This document shows positions 27,935 through 37,341 of a stretch of DNA of 64,000 nucleotides, piece after piece. Below the pieces are notes generated by a model. The model was not told where the DNA came from and did not search any database. It was given only the letters and a program-made list of their open reading frames with translations. The stretch lies in contig NZ_CP031728.1 in the NCBI RefSeq assembly GCF_008806975.1, positions 5,063,501 to 5,127,500 of the forward strand, given 5' to 3'. The position numbers were made by a program, and so were the translations under genes. The DNA comes from Cellvibrio sp. KY-GH-1. Lineage in GTDB: Bacteria; Pseudomonadota; Gammaproteobacteria; Pseudomonadales; Cellvibrionaceae. Position 1 is the first letter of the stretch; every line of letters begins with the position of its first letter.

Positions 27935-29154
27935 AATCTGCGATTTCCGACTTAAGTGTACTGGTTACGGACGACAGCCTGACCCAGCGTCAGTACGCCA
28001 AAGAGCTGTGTCAGGATTTGGGGGTTAGCTCGCTCTATGATGCGGCGAACGGTGTTGATGCTTTGGAAGTTCTGGATGCAAATAGTGTCGATGTGATCCT
28101 GATTGATTTGGAAATGCCGATCATGGACGGCGTCGAGTTAATTCGCTCTATCGCGCAAAAAAAATTGAATTCCAGTGTGATTATTCTCAGCGCAAAAGAT
28201 CCGATACTGATTGCCAGTGTGGGGACTATGGCAGAGGCTGATGGGTTGCACGTGATTGGCACTTTTCAAAAACCCCTTTTAGCGGATGTACTTCAATGCA
28301 GTTTGTTGCGCTTTATTCAAGACAGCAAAGTATCTGCTGAACCCAAAAAGGCCAACGACAATGAAGTTACTGCCCTCGAGTTAAGCGAGGCATTGGCAAA
28401 TCGAGATTTAACCCTGGCGTTCCAACCCAAGTTGACGACCCAGGGTTTGTTGCTGCGCGGTGTGGAAGCATTAGCGCGGTGGCGCCATCCAACCAAGGGG
28501 ATGATTTCACCGGCGGTATTTATCGAATTGGCGGAGCGTCACGGCATGATTGACGCTCTTACCCATTATTTGTTGGAGGAGGCTTTCAAGCACAAACGCA
28601 GTTGGCAGCAGTATGGTTTGCGTTTCCATCTTGCTTTTAACCTATCGCCATTGTCACTGGCGGATGCGGATTTGGTGGACTGGCTTTGCAAGATGGCGAA
28701 TGACTATGGTATTGCGCCGGCGGAAGTTACCTTTGAGGTAACTGAAAATGCCCTTCTGGGTGAATTGGCCAGCGCTATTCGCACGCTCGCACGTTTGCGG
28801 CTGAAAGGCTTCCACATCGCGATAGATGATTACGGTACGGGATTTGCCAACGCGCAGCAGTTATCACGAGTGCCCGCAACGGAATTAAAAATTGACCGCT
28901 CGCTGGTCCATAGCGCCGCTGTGCGACCGCAACAAAAAACCATCCTGGCCAGTACTGTTGATTTGGCTAAAAACCTCAAGCTCACTACCGTGGCGGAAGG
29001 CGTAGAAACCGAAGAGGATTATAAAATCCTGTTAGATTTAGGGGTGGATCTGGTTCAGGGCTATTATTTCGCCAAACCAATGTTTCCCGATGATTTATTG
29101 GCCTGGGTAAAAACAGGCTTGAGTCAATTGCGCAAACAGCAAGAACACAAATAA
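27931..29154 (+). CDS. REC-EAL response regulator (c-di-GMP phosphodiesterase)
   Basis: 407 residues. Receiver at 7-130 with Asp59 in [14 protein letters not shown], and a complete EAL domain from about 150. The catalytic and metal-binding signature looks intact: [40 protein letters not shown] and QGYYFAKP, so it should hydrolyse c-di-GMP. It overlaps cheB by four bases and so is part of the che operon; CheA probably phosphorylates its receiver, linking chemosensing to c-di-GMP. That link is inferred from operon structure. Confidence 0.92.
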   Translation: MKSAISDLSVLVTDDSLTQRQYAKELCQDLGVSSLYDAANGVDALEVLDANSVDVILIDLEMPIMDGVELIRSIAQKKLNSSVIILSAKDPILIASVGTMAEADGLHVIGTFQKPLLADVLQCSLLRFIQDSKVSAEPKKANDNEVTALELSEALANRDLTLAFQPKLTTQGLLLRGVEALARWRHPTKGMISPAVFIELAERHGMIDALTHYLLEEAFKHKRSWQQYGLRFHLAFNLSPLSLADADLVDWLCKMANDYGIAPAEVTFEVTENALLGELASAIRTLARLRLKGFHIAIDDYGTGFANAQQLSRVPATELKIDRSLVHSAAVRPQQKTILASTVDLAKNLKLTTVAEGVETEEDYKILLDLGVDLVQGYYFAKPMFPDDLLAWVKTGLSQLRKQQEHK

Positions 29155-29348
29155 TTTGCCTGATTCCAGCGCTGTTTGCGTTGTTCATCACAGGTAGTTC
29201 CTTCAACTACTTTTTCTCGACTCCATTCGGCTTCCTTGCCAGGTAAATCGGTATACACTTGCCAATTCAGGTTAAGATACTCGTAATCGCTGTCACCCAG
29301 CGGTTTGGGGTGGTATTCATCATGGGTACAGCTTGAGGGTCGCAGCAT
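29124..29348 (-). CDS. Possible small protein of unknown function
   Basis: 74 residues from the ATG at 29348 (a GTG at 29354 is also in frame), convergent with and overlapping the end of the REC-EAL gene by 31 bases. The product is polar and aromatic-rich (YEYLNLNWQVYTDLPGKEAEW) with three cysteines near the C-terminus. It fills most of a 250-bp gap and its composition looks protein-like, but no family is recognised and only a poor GAG ribosome site lies upstream. It could be a chance frame. Confidence 0.4.
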   Translation of the reverse strand: MLRPSSCTHDEYHPKPLGDSDYEYLNLNWQVYTDLPGKEAEWSREKVVEGTTCDEQRKQRWNQANYLCSCCLRN

Positions 29349-29406
29349 AAGCACGAATTACTCATTTTGCCGTGAAGAATCACGCTGTAACTACAGGGCT
29401 TGAGCC

Positions 29407-29826
29407 ATGAACAGAATGCAACCCAAGCTACATGCGGTGCATCATGTTGCGCTGATTTGTTCGGATTATGAAAAATCCAAACACTTTTATGTAAATATTC
29501 TGGGGTTGGAAATCCTGGCGGAAAATTATCGTGCAGCGCGCGACTCCTGGAAGCTTGATTTGGCATTGCCTAATGGTACCCAGGTGGAGCTTTTTTCCTT
29601 TCCCAAACCGCCGGCGCGGCCGTCCCAACCTGAAGCTTGCGGTTTGCGTCATCTGGCATTTGTGGTGCGCGAACTGGATGTGGTTGTGGATTGGTTGCTT
29701 GCCAATCATATTGAGGTAGAGTCGGTCCGGGTGGATGAATATACGCACAAACGGTTTACATTTTTTAAAGATCCGGATGGATTGCCACTGGAGCTTTACG
29801 AGTTACCTGCCTTGCCGCAGCATTAG
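29407..29826 (+). CDS. gloA2: YaeR-type VOC (glyoxalase-fold) metalloprotein
   Basis: 139 residues, one vicinal-oxygen-chelate domain made of two beta-alpha-beta3 halves. Family landmarks: HAVHHVALICSDYEKSKHFY, LDLALPNGTQVELFSFP, the Pro-rich PPARPSQPEACGLRHLAF and GLPLELYELPALP. Metal ligands of the VOC fold (His and Glu at the ends of these strands) are in place. E. coli YaeR (GloA2) is a predicted dioxygenase/lyase without proven substrate. Appears to be a single gene. Confidence 0.88.
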   Translation: MNRMQPKLHAVHHVALICSDYEKSKHFYVNILGLEILAENYRAARDSWKLDLALPNGTQVELFSFPKPPARPSQPEACGLRHLAFVVRELDVVVDWLLANHIEVESVRVDEYTHKRFTFFKDPDGLPLELYELPALPQH

Positions 29827-29865
29827 CGGAAAAGACTATCAAGGTTGCTATTAACAGAGTGAGAT

Positions 29866-30801
29866 GTGTTGGTGTTTAAACAAGCTTATCAGTTAATCGT
29901 TATGGCCGTTGCCGTGTTGATGACTGCGTCCGTTCAGGCGCGTGAATTGGTCATTGCGTTTGAAAATACGCTGCAGGATTCCAGCTCTTTGGATGGTAAA
30001 GCGCGCTCGCAAATGTTGGTGCGCAACTTAAAAACAGTTGCCGTACCCCAGGCAATGTTTTTAATTAAAACGGAAAATTTGGATAGTAAAAATCGCGAGC
30101 GCGTTGCGCTCTATAGCGATAATGGCCATTTGTTGGTTAATGCCGGACACGATCATAGTTTGGTGAGTAAAAGTGATCTCTATGCCTATGAAATTGGCTT
30201 GCTAAAGGCCAATCGCTTATTGGCACCTTTTCAAGGCTACAAAAAACACATCCATTTTTCCTATTTACATGAGTCGGGTGATGCGAGCATCCAACGCGGT
30301 CTGATTGAATTTCTGCAAGAGCGTGGTTACCAACCGGCATTTACCGGATTTAATCCGGCGCGGGGAATTGATAATTATATTGATCAGTTGTACCAAAAAA
30401 AGGTACGTAATAATCGCCGGGTAGATATGGCCGCGCTGGAAAAGGCTTACATTCAGTTAATGTTGGAGCCTCTGCGTCAACAGGACGAGTATTTATTTAA
30501 TATGCTTGGCTATTCGCCGAGGCAGGTGTTGGTTATTCAAGAAAATGATTTGGCTGCCTATTTTATTGTGGCGCTGGTGGATGAATTAAATGCGCGTGGC
30601 TGGACGATGGTTGCCGCCGAAAAAGCGTTGAATGATCCACTCGTTAATCCTGTGGCCTTGGGTGGCTGGGGCGCCAATGGCTATCTGCACGGATTGACTG
30701 GCTTGCCGGAATTACCAGTAGCCTATCCGCGCTTGATAGGTGCGCGTCAGGCCGGCGTGGATCGCGTTTTACAACAATTGGTGCCTGGCTTTATTGAATA
30801 G
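29866..30801 (+). CDS. Polysaccharide-deacetylase-fold protein lacking the catalytic residues
   Basis: 311 residues with an N-terminal signal peptide (about 1-25, ends VQA/RE). The order of segments follows the NodB/CE4 family: VIAFENTLQD where TFDDGP is expected, VNAGHDHSLVSKSD where NAGHE-GNHTxSH is expected, HFSYLHESGD where the RxPY-L-H-G motif is expected, FLQERGYQPAFTGFN, and VLVIQEND where LLLHAN is expected. The two aspartates, both metal histidines, the arginine and the late histidine are thus all replaced, so deacetylation is unlikely. It may bind glycans or serve a structural role in the periplasm. GTG start with GAGTGAG upstream; the secreted protein that follows 75 bases downstream is a likely partner. 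Confidence 0.7.
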   Translation: MLVFKQAYQLIVMAVAVLMTASVQARELVIAFENTLQDSSSLDGKARSQMLVRNLKTVAVPQAMFLIKTENLDSKNRERVALYSDNGHLLVNAGHDHSLVSKSDLYAYEIGLLKANRLLAPFQGYKKHIHFSYLHESGDASIQRGLIEFLQERGYQPAFTGFNPARGIDNYIDQLYQKKVRNNRRVDMAALEKAYIQLMLEPLRQQDEYLFNMLGYSPRQVLVIQENDLAAYFIVALVDELNARGWTMVAAEKALNDPLVNPVALGGWGANGYLHGLTGLPELPVAYPRLIGARQAGVDRVLQQLVPGFIE

Positions 30802-30875
30802 CGAGCAACCGCTGTAGAGTTGGTTGCGTCAGGATAATTTTTTACATTTAAGGTGATGTGGTGAAAGAGGCAAGT

Positions 30876-32393
30876 ATGCTGAAAAATTCCCTCCGTTTAA
30901 TTGCATTTTGTGTTGCCAGTGCAATGACTATGGGCACTATGGCGCAACAAAAATCGGTAATTTTTAAGAATAGTTTTGATTCTGAATCCGACGCAAAAAA
31001 GTGGTCGCTAATCTATGGCGCTAAACTGGTTGCGGAGCAAGCGCGCAACGGTACTGGTGCTTTGCAAGTCGATGAAGGCGAGGCATCTGTGCGCTCGCGC
31101 GTTAACTTGAGCGAGCAGGGCACACTGGAATTTTGGATAAAAACTTCCACGCCCGCTACCCAATATAAAATTAATGTGCTCGTCGCCAGCACACAGAATG
31201 CCGACACAGGCTGGGTGCAAGTGGGGCAAATACTGGGCAGTAATGACTCCACGGAATATCACGCCAAACGTATCTCCATCGATGATCCAGGTAAAAAATT
31301 CTTGCGTCTGGACTTTGAAGTCACGAATGGACAAGCCTGGTTGGACGACGTCAGTGTAGAAAAAATTCTGCTGGACACGGCGCTGCAAAAAAACCAGGAA
31401 AAAGTGATCGCCGAAGTGTTGGGTAAATTGCGCGATGACAAGAATTATCAGGTGCAGGCCGATGCGCTGCGCACTTTAGGTAAAAATTACGCCGCACAAA
31501 TTGACGTGCAACGCCAGTATCTGGAATACGCCAACGGTATTTATTCCAGTGTGACTCTGGTATTGGCAACGTCCGAGCGCGGAAAAATGGCCAATCCACT
31601 TGGCTACCAGACATTCAAAGGGATTGTGAGCGATGTTAAGCGCGTTGCATCACCGATTCAGAAATCGCGCATGGAATCGCTGCTGAAACCTCTGGGTGAT
31701 ATTGCAACTGCAACCCTGAACGTAATGACACAAGGGGCTTATCAGGCCTTTGCTGAACCCTTTAAAACCATAGTGGCTACCACCTTTGATCGCGTGTCTT
31801 ATGAAAACGCCGGTGTGGATCGCAAAGCACGCAAATTTGCGGAAGAGAATGGGTTAAAAACCTTTGCCAAGGCCGAAGGCTTTTTAGGTGAGGTGGAAAA
31901 AGAATTAAATACCGTCGTTGCCTTGGATAAAGACCTGATGGATATCCAGCGCGAAGTGGACAAGTTCCGCAAGGATCTGGATAAGCATTTAAAAGAGTCG
32001 CTGATAGCAGGCGGTATGGGCCGCGGCCAGGAAAATTACAACCGCGTAATGAGTAAGGACGAGCCTACGCGTAACGCGGCCCTACAGGAGATTAACAATT
32101 ATTTTATTTTGCAGGCAGAGAGCTATCAAAATCATTCCAGCTCCAATACCGAGTTTGTACAATTTATGATGAAAGCCACTGGCACCATGGAAGAGACGCA
32201 GGTGTTTAAAGAGCGCTTTAACCAGATTGCCTCATCGGTGATTACATTTTATGACAAATTCGATCGCTCTGTTGCCAAAGACCAAAACCCCTTCTCGGAC
32301 GAAAAGGATCGCAATCTCTGGGAATCTCATGCGGTCAAAGTGCGCGAGTACATTCAGGAGTCCAAAGCCGCGTTTGCCAAGGCTTATATGTAA
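30876..32393 (+). CDS. Secreted protein with jelly-roll-like N-domain and helical C-domain, unknown function
   Basis: 505 residues from the ATG at 30876, preferred because AGAGG lies five bases upstream; in-frame GTGs at 30858 and 30861 are alternatives. Signal peptide LKNSLRLIAFCVASAMTMG ending near MA/QQ. Residues about 25-165 read like a carbohydrate-binding jelly roll (SVIFKNSFDSESDAKKWSL, GTLEFWIKTSTPATQYKINV, FLRLDFEVTNGQAWLDDVSV). The remaining ~340 residues are charged and helical, probably coiled coil (VEKELNTVVALDKDLMDIQR). No family recognised. Probably in an operon with the deacetylase-like gene and closed by a strong terminator. Confidence 0.7.
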   Translation: MLKNSLRLIAFCVASAMTMGTMAQQKSVIFKNSFDSESDAKKWSLIYGAKLVAEQARNGTGALQVDEGEASVRSRVNLSEQGTLEFWIKTSTPATQYKINVLVASTQNADTGWVQVGQILGSNDSTEYHAKRISIDDPGKKFLRLDFEVTNGQAWLDDVSVEKILLDTALQKNQEKVIAEVLGKLRDDKNYQVQADALRTLGKNYAAQIDVQRQYLEYANGIYSSVTLVLATSERGKMANPLGYQTFKGIVSDVKRVASPIQKSRMESLLKPLGDIATATLNVMTQGAYQAFAEPFKTIVATTFDRVSYENAGVDRKARKFAEENGLKTFAKAEGFLGEVEKELNTVVALDKDLMDIQREVDKFRKDLDKHLKESLIAGGMGRGQENYNRVMSKDEPTRNAALQEINNYFILQAESYQNHSSSNTEFVQFMMKATGTMEETQVFKERFNQIASSVITFYDKFDRSVAKDQNPFSDEKDRNLWESHAVKVREYIQESKAAFAKAYM

Positions 32394-32416
32394 ATCAAGC
32401 GCTCATTGCACGCCGC

Positions 32417-32448
32417 AAAAACACCCCGCATTGTCGGGGTGTTTTTTT
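32417..32448 (+). terminator. Strong terminator
   Basis: AAAAACACCCCG (32417-32428) pairs with CGGGGTGTTTTT (32435-32446), six-base loop, followed by more T. It ends the pseudo-deacetylase / secreted-protein unit 23 bases after the last stop. Confidence 0.92.
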
Positions 32449-32618
32449 ATTCAACGAACTCAGGCGTCATTGCCCGCACGGGTTTGTGATAGAGAAGACG
32501 TATATCCAAATCCAATTTAACCGGCTATGCTTCTTCAAGTGATAATTTCCGCGCCGCTGTAAAATATCGAGCGGCGTGCAGTAGTAATCAACTTACTTCC
32601 CGAATAAGACAAGCAATA

Positions 32619-34949
32619 ATGCTGACATCAGCCTTTTTACCTTTGGGTATTAACTGGCGCTTCGCGTCAGAAACCTTACGCCGTGCAGTTTTTATGTTGC
32701 TTTGTGCGACATGGGTGACATTTGTCAGTGCCACCGCTAGTGCATTGGATAAACAAAAAATAACCGTCTCTTACCTGTATAACTTTGCGAAAAATATTGA
32801 GTGGCCTAATCAGGCGACCATGACGTCTTTTGATATTGGTATTTACGGCACCTATAACCCGGCGCTGATGGATGAATTAACAGTATTAAAACAGCGCGTT
32901 AAATTGCGTGACTTACCGATTAGCGTGACTCAGGTAAACCGGGTCGATTCATTGGCGAAATTCCATCTTGTGTATGTAGAGCAGGCAAGCGCTAAAACAA
33001 TTAGTGATATTTACGATGTATTGGAAGGTAAGCCGGTATTGTTGGTGACACACGCTTATGACAATAAGCAACTGGTGATGATAAATCTGACGCCCACCAA
33101 TGACGATCGCCTGAAGTTCGAAGTTAATAAGTCCAACATCATCAACCACGGCTTAACTCCTTTGCCCGAGTTAATATTAAATGGCGGTACTGAAATTGAT
33201 GTGGCAAAGCTCTATCGCGAGGGACAAGCATCACTCGTTGCATTGCAAAAGCAATTGCACGGCCGAGAAAAAGCGCTGAATGAGTTAAGCGTATCGATTC
33301 AAAAGCAGCAGGCGACTAACGATCAACTGCAAGTGCAAATGGCATCGCTTAGCCAAAACATCCAAAAAAGCGACGCGTTAATTGCGGAGCAAAAAAAGCA
33401 ACTTGAAAAACAACAGATACAAATTGAAGCGAGTAAGTTGGAGCGCGAAAGCTTGCTCAATGAAGTGGCCCAGCGTACTCGGGAGCTGGATGAACAGCAG
33501 CGACACCTGGATAACATCCGCAAGGAAATTGATACGCGAGAAAAGCGCTTGACCTTCCTCAATAGCACCATTAAATCCCAGGAAGATATCATCCTCAAAC
33601 AAAAAGATGCCATTGTGAATTTGGACGAGTTGGTCGATTCACAAAAAGTTGCCCTGCGTTATTTGTGGGGCTCGGTCATCCTGGGCGCACTCTTGATTGT
33701 AACCGTATTGATCGCATACACGGTAAAACGGCGCGATAACCAGCGCCTTGCCGCGCACAGCCAGGATTTGCAAATGGCACGTGATCGGCTGGCCATTGCC
33801 AAACGCAAAGCGGAAGATGCAAGCCAGGCGAAGAGCGAATTCCTGTCGTTGATGAGTCACGAGTTGCGTACCCCGTTGCAGGCCATTATCGGGTATACGG
33901 AGGTGGTCATCGAAGAATTAAAATTGGCTGACGATGAGCATCACGTAAAAGACTTAACGCGCGTAATTGCCAATAGTGAGCGCCTGTTGAAATTAATTAA
34001 TAGCGTGCTGGATTTGGCCAAGATTGAATCTGGTCGTATGGATCTTGATCTGGCAGAAGTAAAACTCTCCAGCCTGGTTGACGAAGCTGTTGGGACAGTA
34101 GCACCGCTGATTGAGAAGAACGCTATTCGGTTGGTGTTGGATGTCGATGATGGTGAAACCCTGCCAAAAGCAGATCCAGAAAAATTACTGCATATACTCA
34201 TTAATTTATTAGGTAATGCGATCAAGTTTGCGCCCAATGGACAGGTACGCATCAAAGCCTATCATCAACCAAAACGTATTTTTATCAGCGTGGCTGACAG
34301 TGGCATTGGTATATCGGCGGAGCAGCAGGCGGGCATTTTTGATCCATTCAAGCAGGCGGATTCCGGTACAACGCGTAAATTCCAGGGTAGCGGTTTGGGC
34401 TTGTCTATTACGCGCCAGCTTTGCGAATTAATGGGCGGCAGTATTCATGTCGAAAGTGAATTGGGCGCAGGCGCCAAATTTATTGTGGAGCTGCCACTAC
34501 CAATGAATCCCACCCCGGTGGCGATACAAAAAAATGATGCAGAAGAGTCATTCCCCTCAGCGCCATTATCCAATCCGGACGCTATAGGTGAACATGTCGT
34601 AATGATTGATGATGATCCGGCATTTTTGGATGTAATGGCGCGCACCATTCGCGCCGAGGGTTATCAGGTACATACGGCGAGTGATGCGGAAAGTGGCTGG
34701 CGATTGATTCAGTCCATTAAACCCCAGGTAATTACGCTCGATTTATTGCTGCCAGACCAGCACGGCTGGATTTTATTTGAGCGTATCAAGGAAGATCCGG
34801 ATGTGTGCGATATACCGGTAATTGTGGTCTCCATGATCGAGGAGCGAAAACGATTTAATCGTCGGCCAGCGGAAGAATACCTCACTAAACCGGTTAGACG
34901 CGAAACACTAAAACACGCTATTCAAAAGCTCGCACCTCGTACTGAATAG
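32619..34949 (+). CDS. Hybrid sensor histidine kinase with periplasmic YfiR domain
   Basis: 776 residues. A long N-terminal leader with a hydrophobic helix (about 23-43) precedes a YfiR/DUF4154 domain (about 48-200: KITVSYLYNFAKNIEWPNQ, then GKPVLLVTHAYDN and LKFEVNKSNIINHGLTPLPE). A coiled coil of about 140 residues and a second membrane helix (about 345-367) lead to the histidine-kinase core (H box LMSHELRTPLQAIIGY near 413, HATPase with GSGLGLSI) and a C-terminal receiver with Asp near 707 (ITLDLLLPDQHG). YfiR is normally a separate periplasmic repressor of a diguanylate cyclase; here it is wired directly to a kinase. It precedes the TonB receptor gene, so it may sense the same ligand, which is inference. 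A downstream ATG at 32694 is an alternative start. Confidence 0.9.
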   Translation: MLTSAFLPLGINWRFASETLRRAVFMLLCATWVTFVSATASALDKQKITVSYLYNFAKNIEWPNQATMTSFDIGIYGTYNPALMDELTVLKQRVKLRDLPISVTQVNRVDSLAKFHLVYVEQASAKTISDIYDVLEGKPVLLVTHAYDNKQLVMINLTPTNDDRLKFEVNKSNIINHGLTPLPELILNGGTEIDVAKLYREGQASLVALQKQLHGREKALNELSVSIQKQQATNDQLQVQMASLSQNIQKSDALIAEQKKQLEKQQIQIEASKLERESLLNEVAQRTRELDEQQRHLDNIRKEIDTREKRLTFLNSTIKSQEDIILKQKDAIVNLDELVDSQKVALRYLWGSVILGALLIVTVLIAYTVKRRDNQRLAAHSQDLQMARDRLAIAKRKAEDASQAKSEFLSLMSHELRTPLQAIIGYTEVVIEELKLADDEHHVKDLTRVIANSERLLKLINSVLDLAKIESGRMDLDLAEVKLSSLVDEAVGTVAPLIEKNAIRLVLDVDDGETLPKADPEKLLHILINLLGNAIKFAPNGQVRIKAYHQPKRIFISVADSGIGISAEQQAGIFDPFKQADSGTTRKFQGSGLGLSITRQLCELMGGSIHVESELGAGAKFIVELPLPMNPTPVAIQKNDAEESFPSAPLSNPDAIGEHVVMIDDDPAFLDVMARTIRAEGYQVHTASDAESGWRLIQSIKPQVITLDLLLPDQHGWILFERIKEDPDVCDIPVIVVSMIEERKRFNRRPAEEYLTKPVRRETLKHAIQKLAPRTE

Positions 34950-34989
34950 GAGATCTTCGGTTCATTGAAGTAAAAGCTAAGTCAATGGG

Positions 34990-35007
34990 CTTTGCATTAA
35001 TGCAAAG
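34990..35007. promoter_or_regulatory. Perfect 18-bp palindrome upstream of the TonB receptor gene
   Basis: CTTTGCATTAATGCAAAG is a perfect 18-bp palindrome, 41 bases after the hybrid kinase stop and 163 bases before the receptor start. A nearby AGTGCAAAAAGTGC (35033-35046) carries a short direct repeat. With no T tract it looks more like a dimeric-regulator operator than a terminator. The binding protein is unknown. Confidence 0.45.
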
Positions 35008-35169
35008 TTAAACTAGTCTTACCACTTTCTTAGTGCAAAAAGTGCTTACTGGTCGAGATACTCACGCATCAGTAGGAAACTTCAAGGCTTATTAATGCAG
35101 TTGGGTCTATAGCATTGAGTGGTTCAGTCAGCGGAATGACGGTAAACCCTTTTTAATTAGGTTGTCATT

Positions 35170-37326
35170 ATGCGCTTGTCTCCTGTGGCAAAATTTTCGC
35201 TTGCACTTCTTCCTTTCGTTATTGCCGCTGCTGCACGGGCAGCATCGGAACCCTCGTCCGCCCCGGAAGATTTTTATAATCTCAGCCTTGCTGAATTGGG
35301 GCAGGTTGAAATTTCAATTGCTACGGGCAATAGCACTCCATTGGATCGCGCTCCGGCTGCAGCCACGGTGATTACTGCCAGTGAAATCGAAGCCTTGGGT
35401 GCGCGGAGTCTCAACGAGGTTCTGGAATCCGTACCCGGGCTCCATGTGGGGCTCTCTAGTTTGAGTCGCCTTGATTCTGTTTATTCCATTCGCGGTATCC
35501 ATACCGGCTTTAATTCCCAAGTCCTGTTAATGATTAATGGCGTTGCAGTGCAATCAAGCTTGCAGGGTGGGCGGCCATCTTTGCTGAAAATTCCGGCCTC
35601 TGGAATTGACCGTGTTGAAGTTATTCGCGGGCCAGGTTCTGCCGTTTACGGTGCGGATGCTTATGCTGGTGTAATCAACGTAATTACGAAAGATGCTTCA
35701 GTCATAGACTCTACCAAAATAGGTGGTGGTGCAGGAGCTTTTGGAAGTCGTGATTTGTGGTTACAAACCGCTAATCAATGGCGGGACTGGGGCGTATCTC
35801 TGAGCATGGCTTATCAGGAGAGCAATGGCGACAGTGATCGTGTAGTCAATACCGATTTGCAATCCTTACTGGATAGGGGTTTGGGAACTACCGCGTCTAA
35901 CGCTCCAGGAGCACTGTCGACACGTTACCAAATTGTGGATACGCACCTGACTCTCACCAGTGAGAAAACGCAATTTAATTTATGGAGTTGGATTTCCAAT
36001 GATGCCGGCGTAGGTGCGGGTGGTGCGCAGGCGTTGGATATTAATGGCAGCGATGAAAGTAATCTGCTGTTAATGGATGCAACCTACCATTTTGATGATG
36101 CGGGTGGCGACTGGGATAATAGTGCCCGTTTTAGCTACCTCTATTACGACCTGCAAACCCGTTTTACGCTCTTGCCCGCAAATAGTCTGATACCTATTGG
36201 AGTTGATGGCAATGTTAATGCCGTCGAGCCTGCTGGTTTGGTGTCTTTTCCCGATGGTTTAATCGGGCAGCCAGGGCAGGAATCTGTCGACACTCAACTG
36301 GATTTGATTTCAATTTATTCGGGCTGGGAATCGCATCGAATAAGGTTTGCTGTGGGTTCAAAGCATCAAACCTTGGAAGCGCGTGAATACAAAAATTTTG
36401 GCCCGGGCGTGATAACCACCATTGTTCCTGTGGTGTCGGGAAAACTCACCGATGTTAGTGATTCAGAATATGTTTTTTTGCCCGATAGTTCGCGAACTAT
36501 CGCTTATTTTTCATTACAAGATGAATGGCAGATTACCTCGTCCCTGGAGCTAACGTCTGGTGTACGCTACGACGATTACTCCGATTTTGGTGGAACAACC
36601 AATCCACGTATTGCGCTGGTGTGGGCTGGAACAGAACAGCTCACTACTAAATTAATGTATGGCAGTGCCTTTCGTGCTCCTTCATTTACTGAGCAGGGGT
36701 CCAAAAATAATCCGGTATCTCTTGGTAATTCTGATTTGGATCCAGAGCAAATAGACACTGTCGAGCTATCGTTCAATTATTTAGCGACCAAAGATTTCCA
36801 GACCTCCCTAACGCTATTTCGCTATCAGGCGCGCGATATGATTGAGTTTGTCTCCGCCAATGTTGCTACGATAAAAATGGCGCAAAACGCACGCGATCAG
36901 GACGGTGACGGCTTTGAACTGGAGATGAATTGGAAACCGCTTTCTTCATTGCATTTTTCTAGCAGCTATTCCTATCAGGATGCAAAAGATGTAAGCACCA
37001 ATCAGCCAATTGCGGATGCACCGGGGCAACAGATTAAAGTAAATATGAATTGGGAGTTTGCGCCTGATTGGTCTCTGAATAATCAGTGGATTTATGTTGC
37101 TGATCGCGAGCGCCGTGCGGGGGATATACGCCCCGCAATTGATGATTATACCTGGGTGGATTTGGTGCTAACGCGAAAAAATATAATTCCACAAGTTGAT
37201 GCATCGTTCGCGGTGAGAAATCTCGGCGATGCCGACGCGCGCGAACCCAGCAGTGGCGAAATTGCTGATGATTACCCGTTGGAGTCGCGTAGCGTCTGGT
37301 TGCAATTAAGTTATCAGTTCGATTAA
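35170..37326 (+). CDS. TonB-dependent outer-membrane receptor
   Basis: 718 residues. Signal peptide (VAKFSLALLPFVIAAAARA), a short N-terminal stretch with EDFYNLSLAELGQVEI, the plug domain (TVITASEIEALGARSLNEVL, then DRVEVIRGPGSAVYGADAYA and GVINVITKDA) and a beta barrel to the C-terminal strand SVWLQLSYQFD. The EDFYNLSLAELGQVEI start is common in receptors encoded beside YfiR-type proteins. It imports a ligand across the outer membrane with TonB energy; the ligand is unknown. It is followed after 15 bases by citrate-synthase-like genes, so it is probably expressed with them. Confidence 0.92.
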   Translation: MRLSPVAKFSLALLPFVIAAAARAASEPSSAPEDFYNLSLAELGQVEISIATGNSTPLDRAPAAATVITASEIEALGARSLNEVLESVPGLHVGLSSLSRLDSVYSIRGIHTGFNSQVLLMINGVAVQSSLQGGRPSLLKIPASGIDRVEVIRGPGSAVYGADAYAGVINVITKDASVIDSTKIGGGAGAFGSRDLWLQTANQWRDWGVSLSMAYQESNGDSDRVVNTDLQSLLDRGLGTTASNAPGALSTRYQIVDTHLTLTSEKTQFNLWSWISNDAGVGAGGAQALDINGSDESNLLLMDATYHFDDAGGDWDNSARFSYLYYDLQTRFTLLPANSLIPIGVDGNVNAVEPAGLVSFPDGLIGQPGQESVDTQLDLISIYSGWESHRIRFAVGSKHQTLEAREYKNFGPGVITTIVPVVSGKLTDVSDSEYVFLPDSSRTIAYFSLQDEWQITSSLELTSGVRYDDYSDFGGTTNPRIALVWAGTEQLTTKLMYGSAFRAPSFTEQGSKNNPVSLGNSDLDPEQIDTVELSFNYLATKDFQTSLTLFRYQARDMIEFVSANVATIKMAQNARDQDGDGFELEMNWKPLSSLHFSSSYSYQDAKDVSTNQPIADAPGQQIKVNMNWEFAPDWSLNNQWIYVADRERRAGDIRPAIDDYTWVDLVLTRKNIIPQVDASFAVRNLGDADAREPSSGEIADDYPLESRSVWLQLSYQFD

Positions 37327-37341
37327 TTTTTGGGGCAGTAG

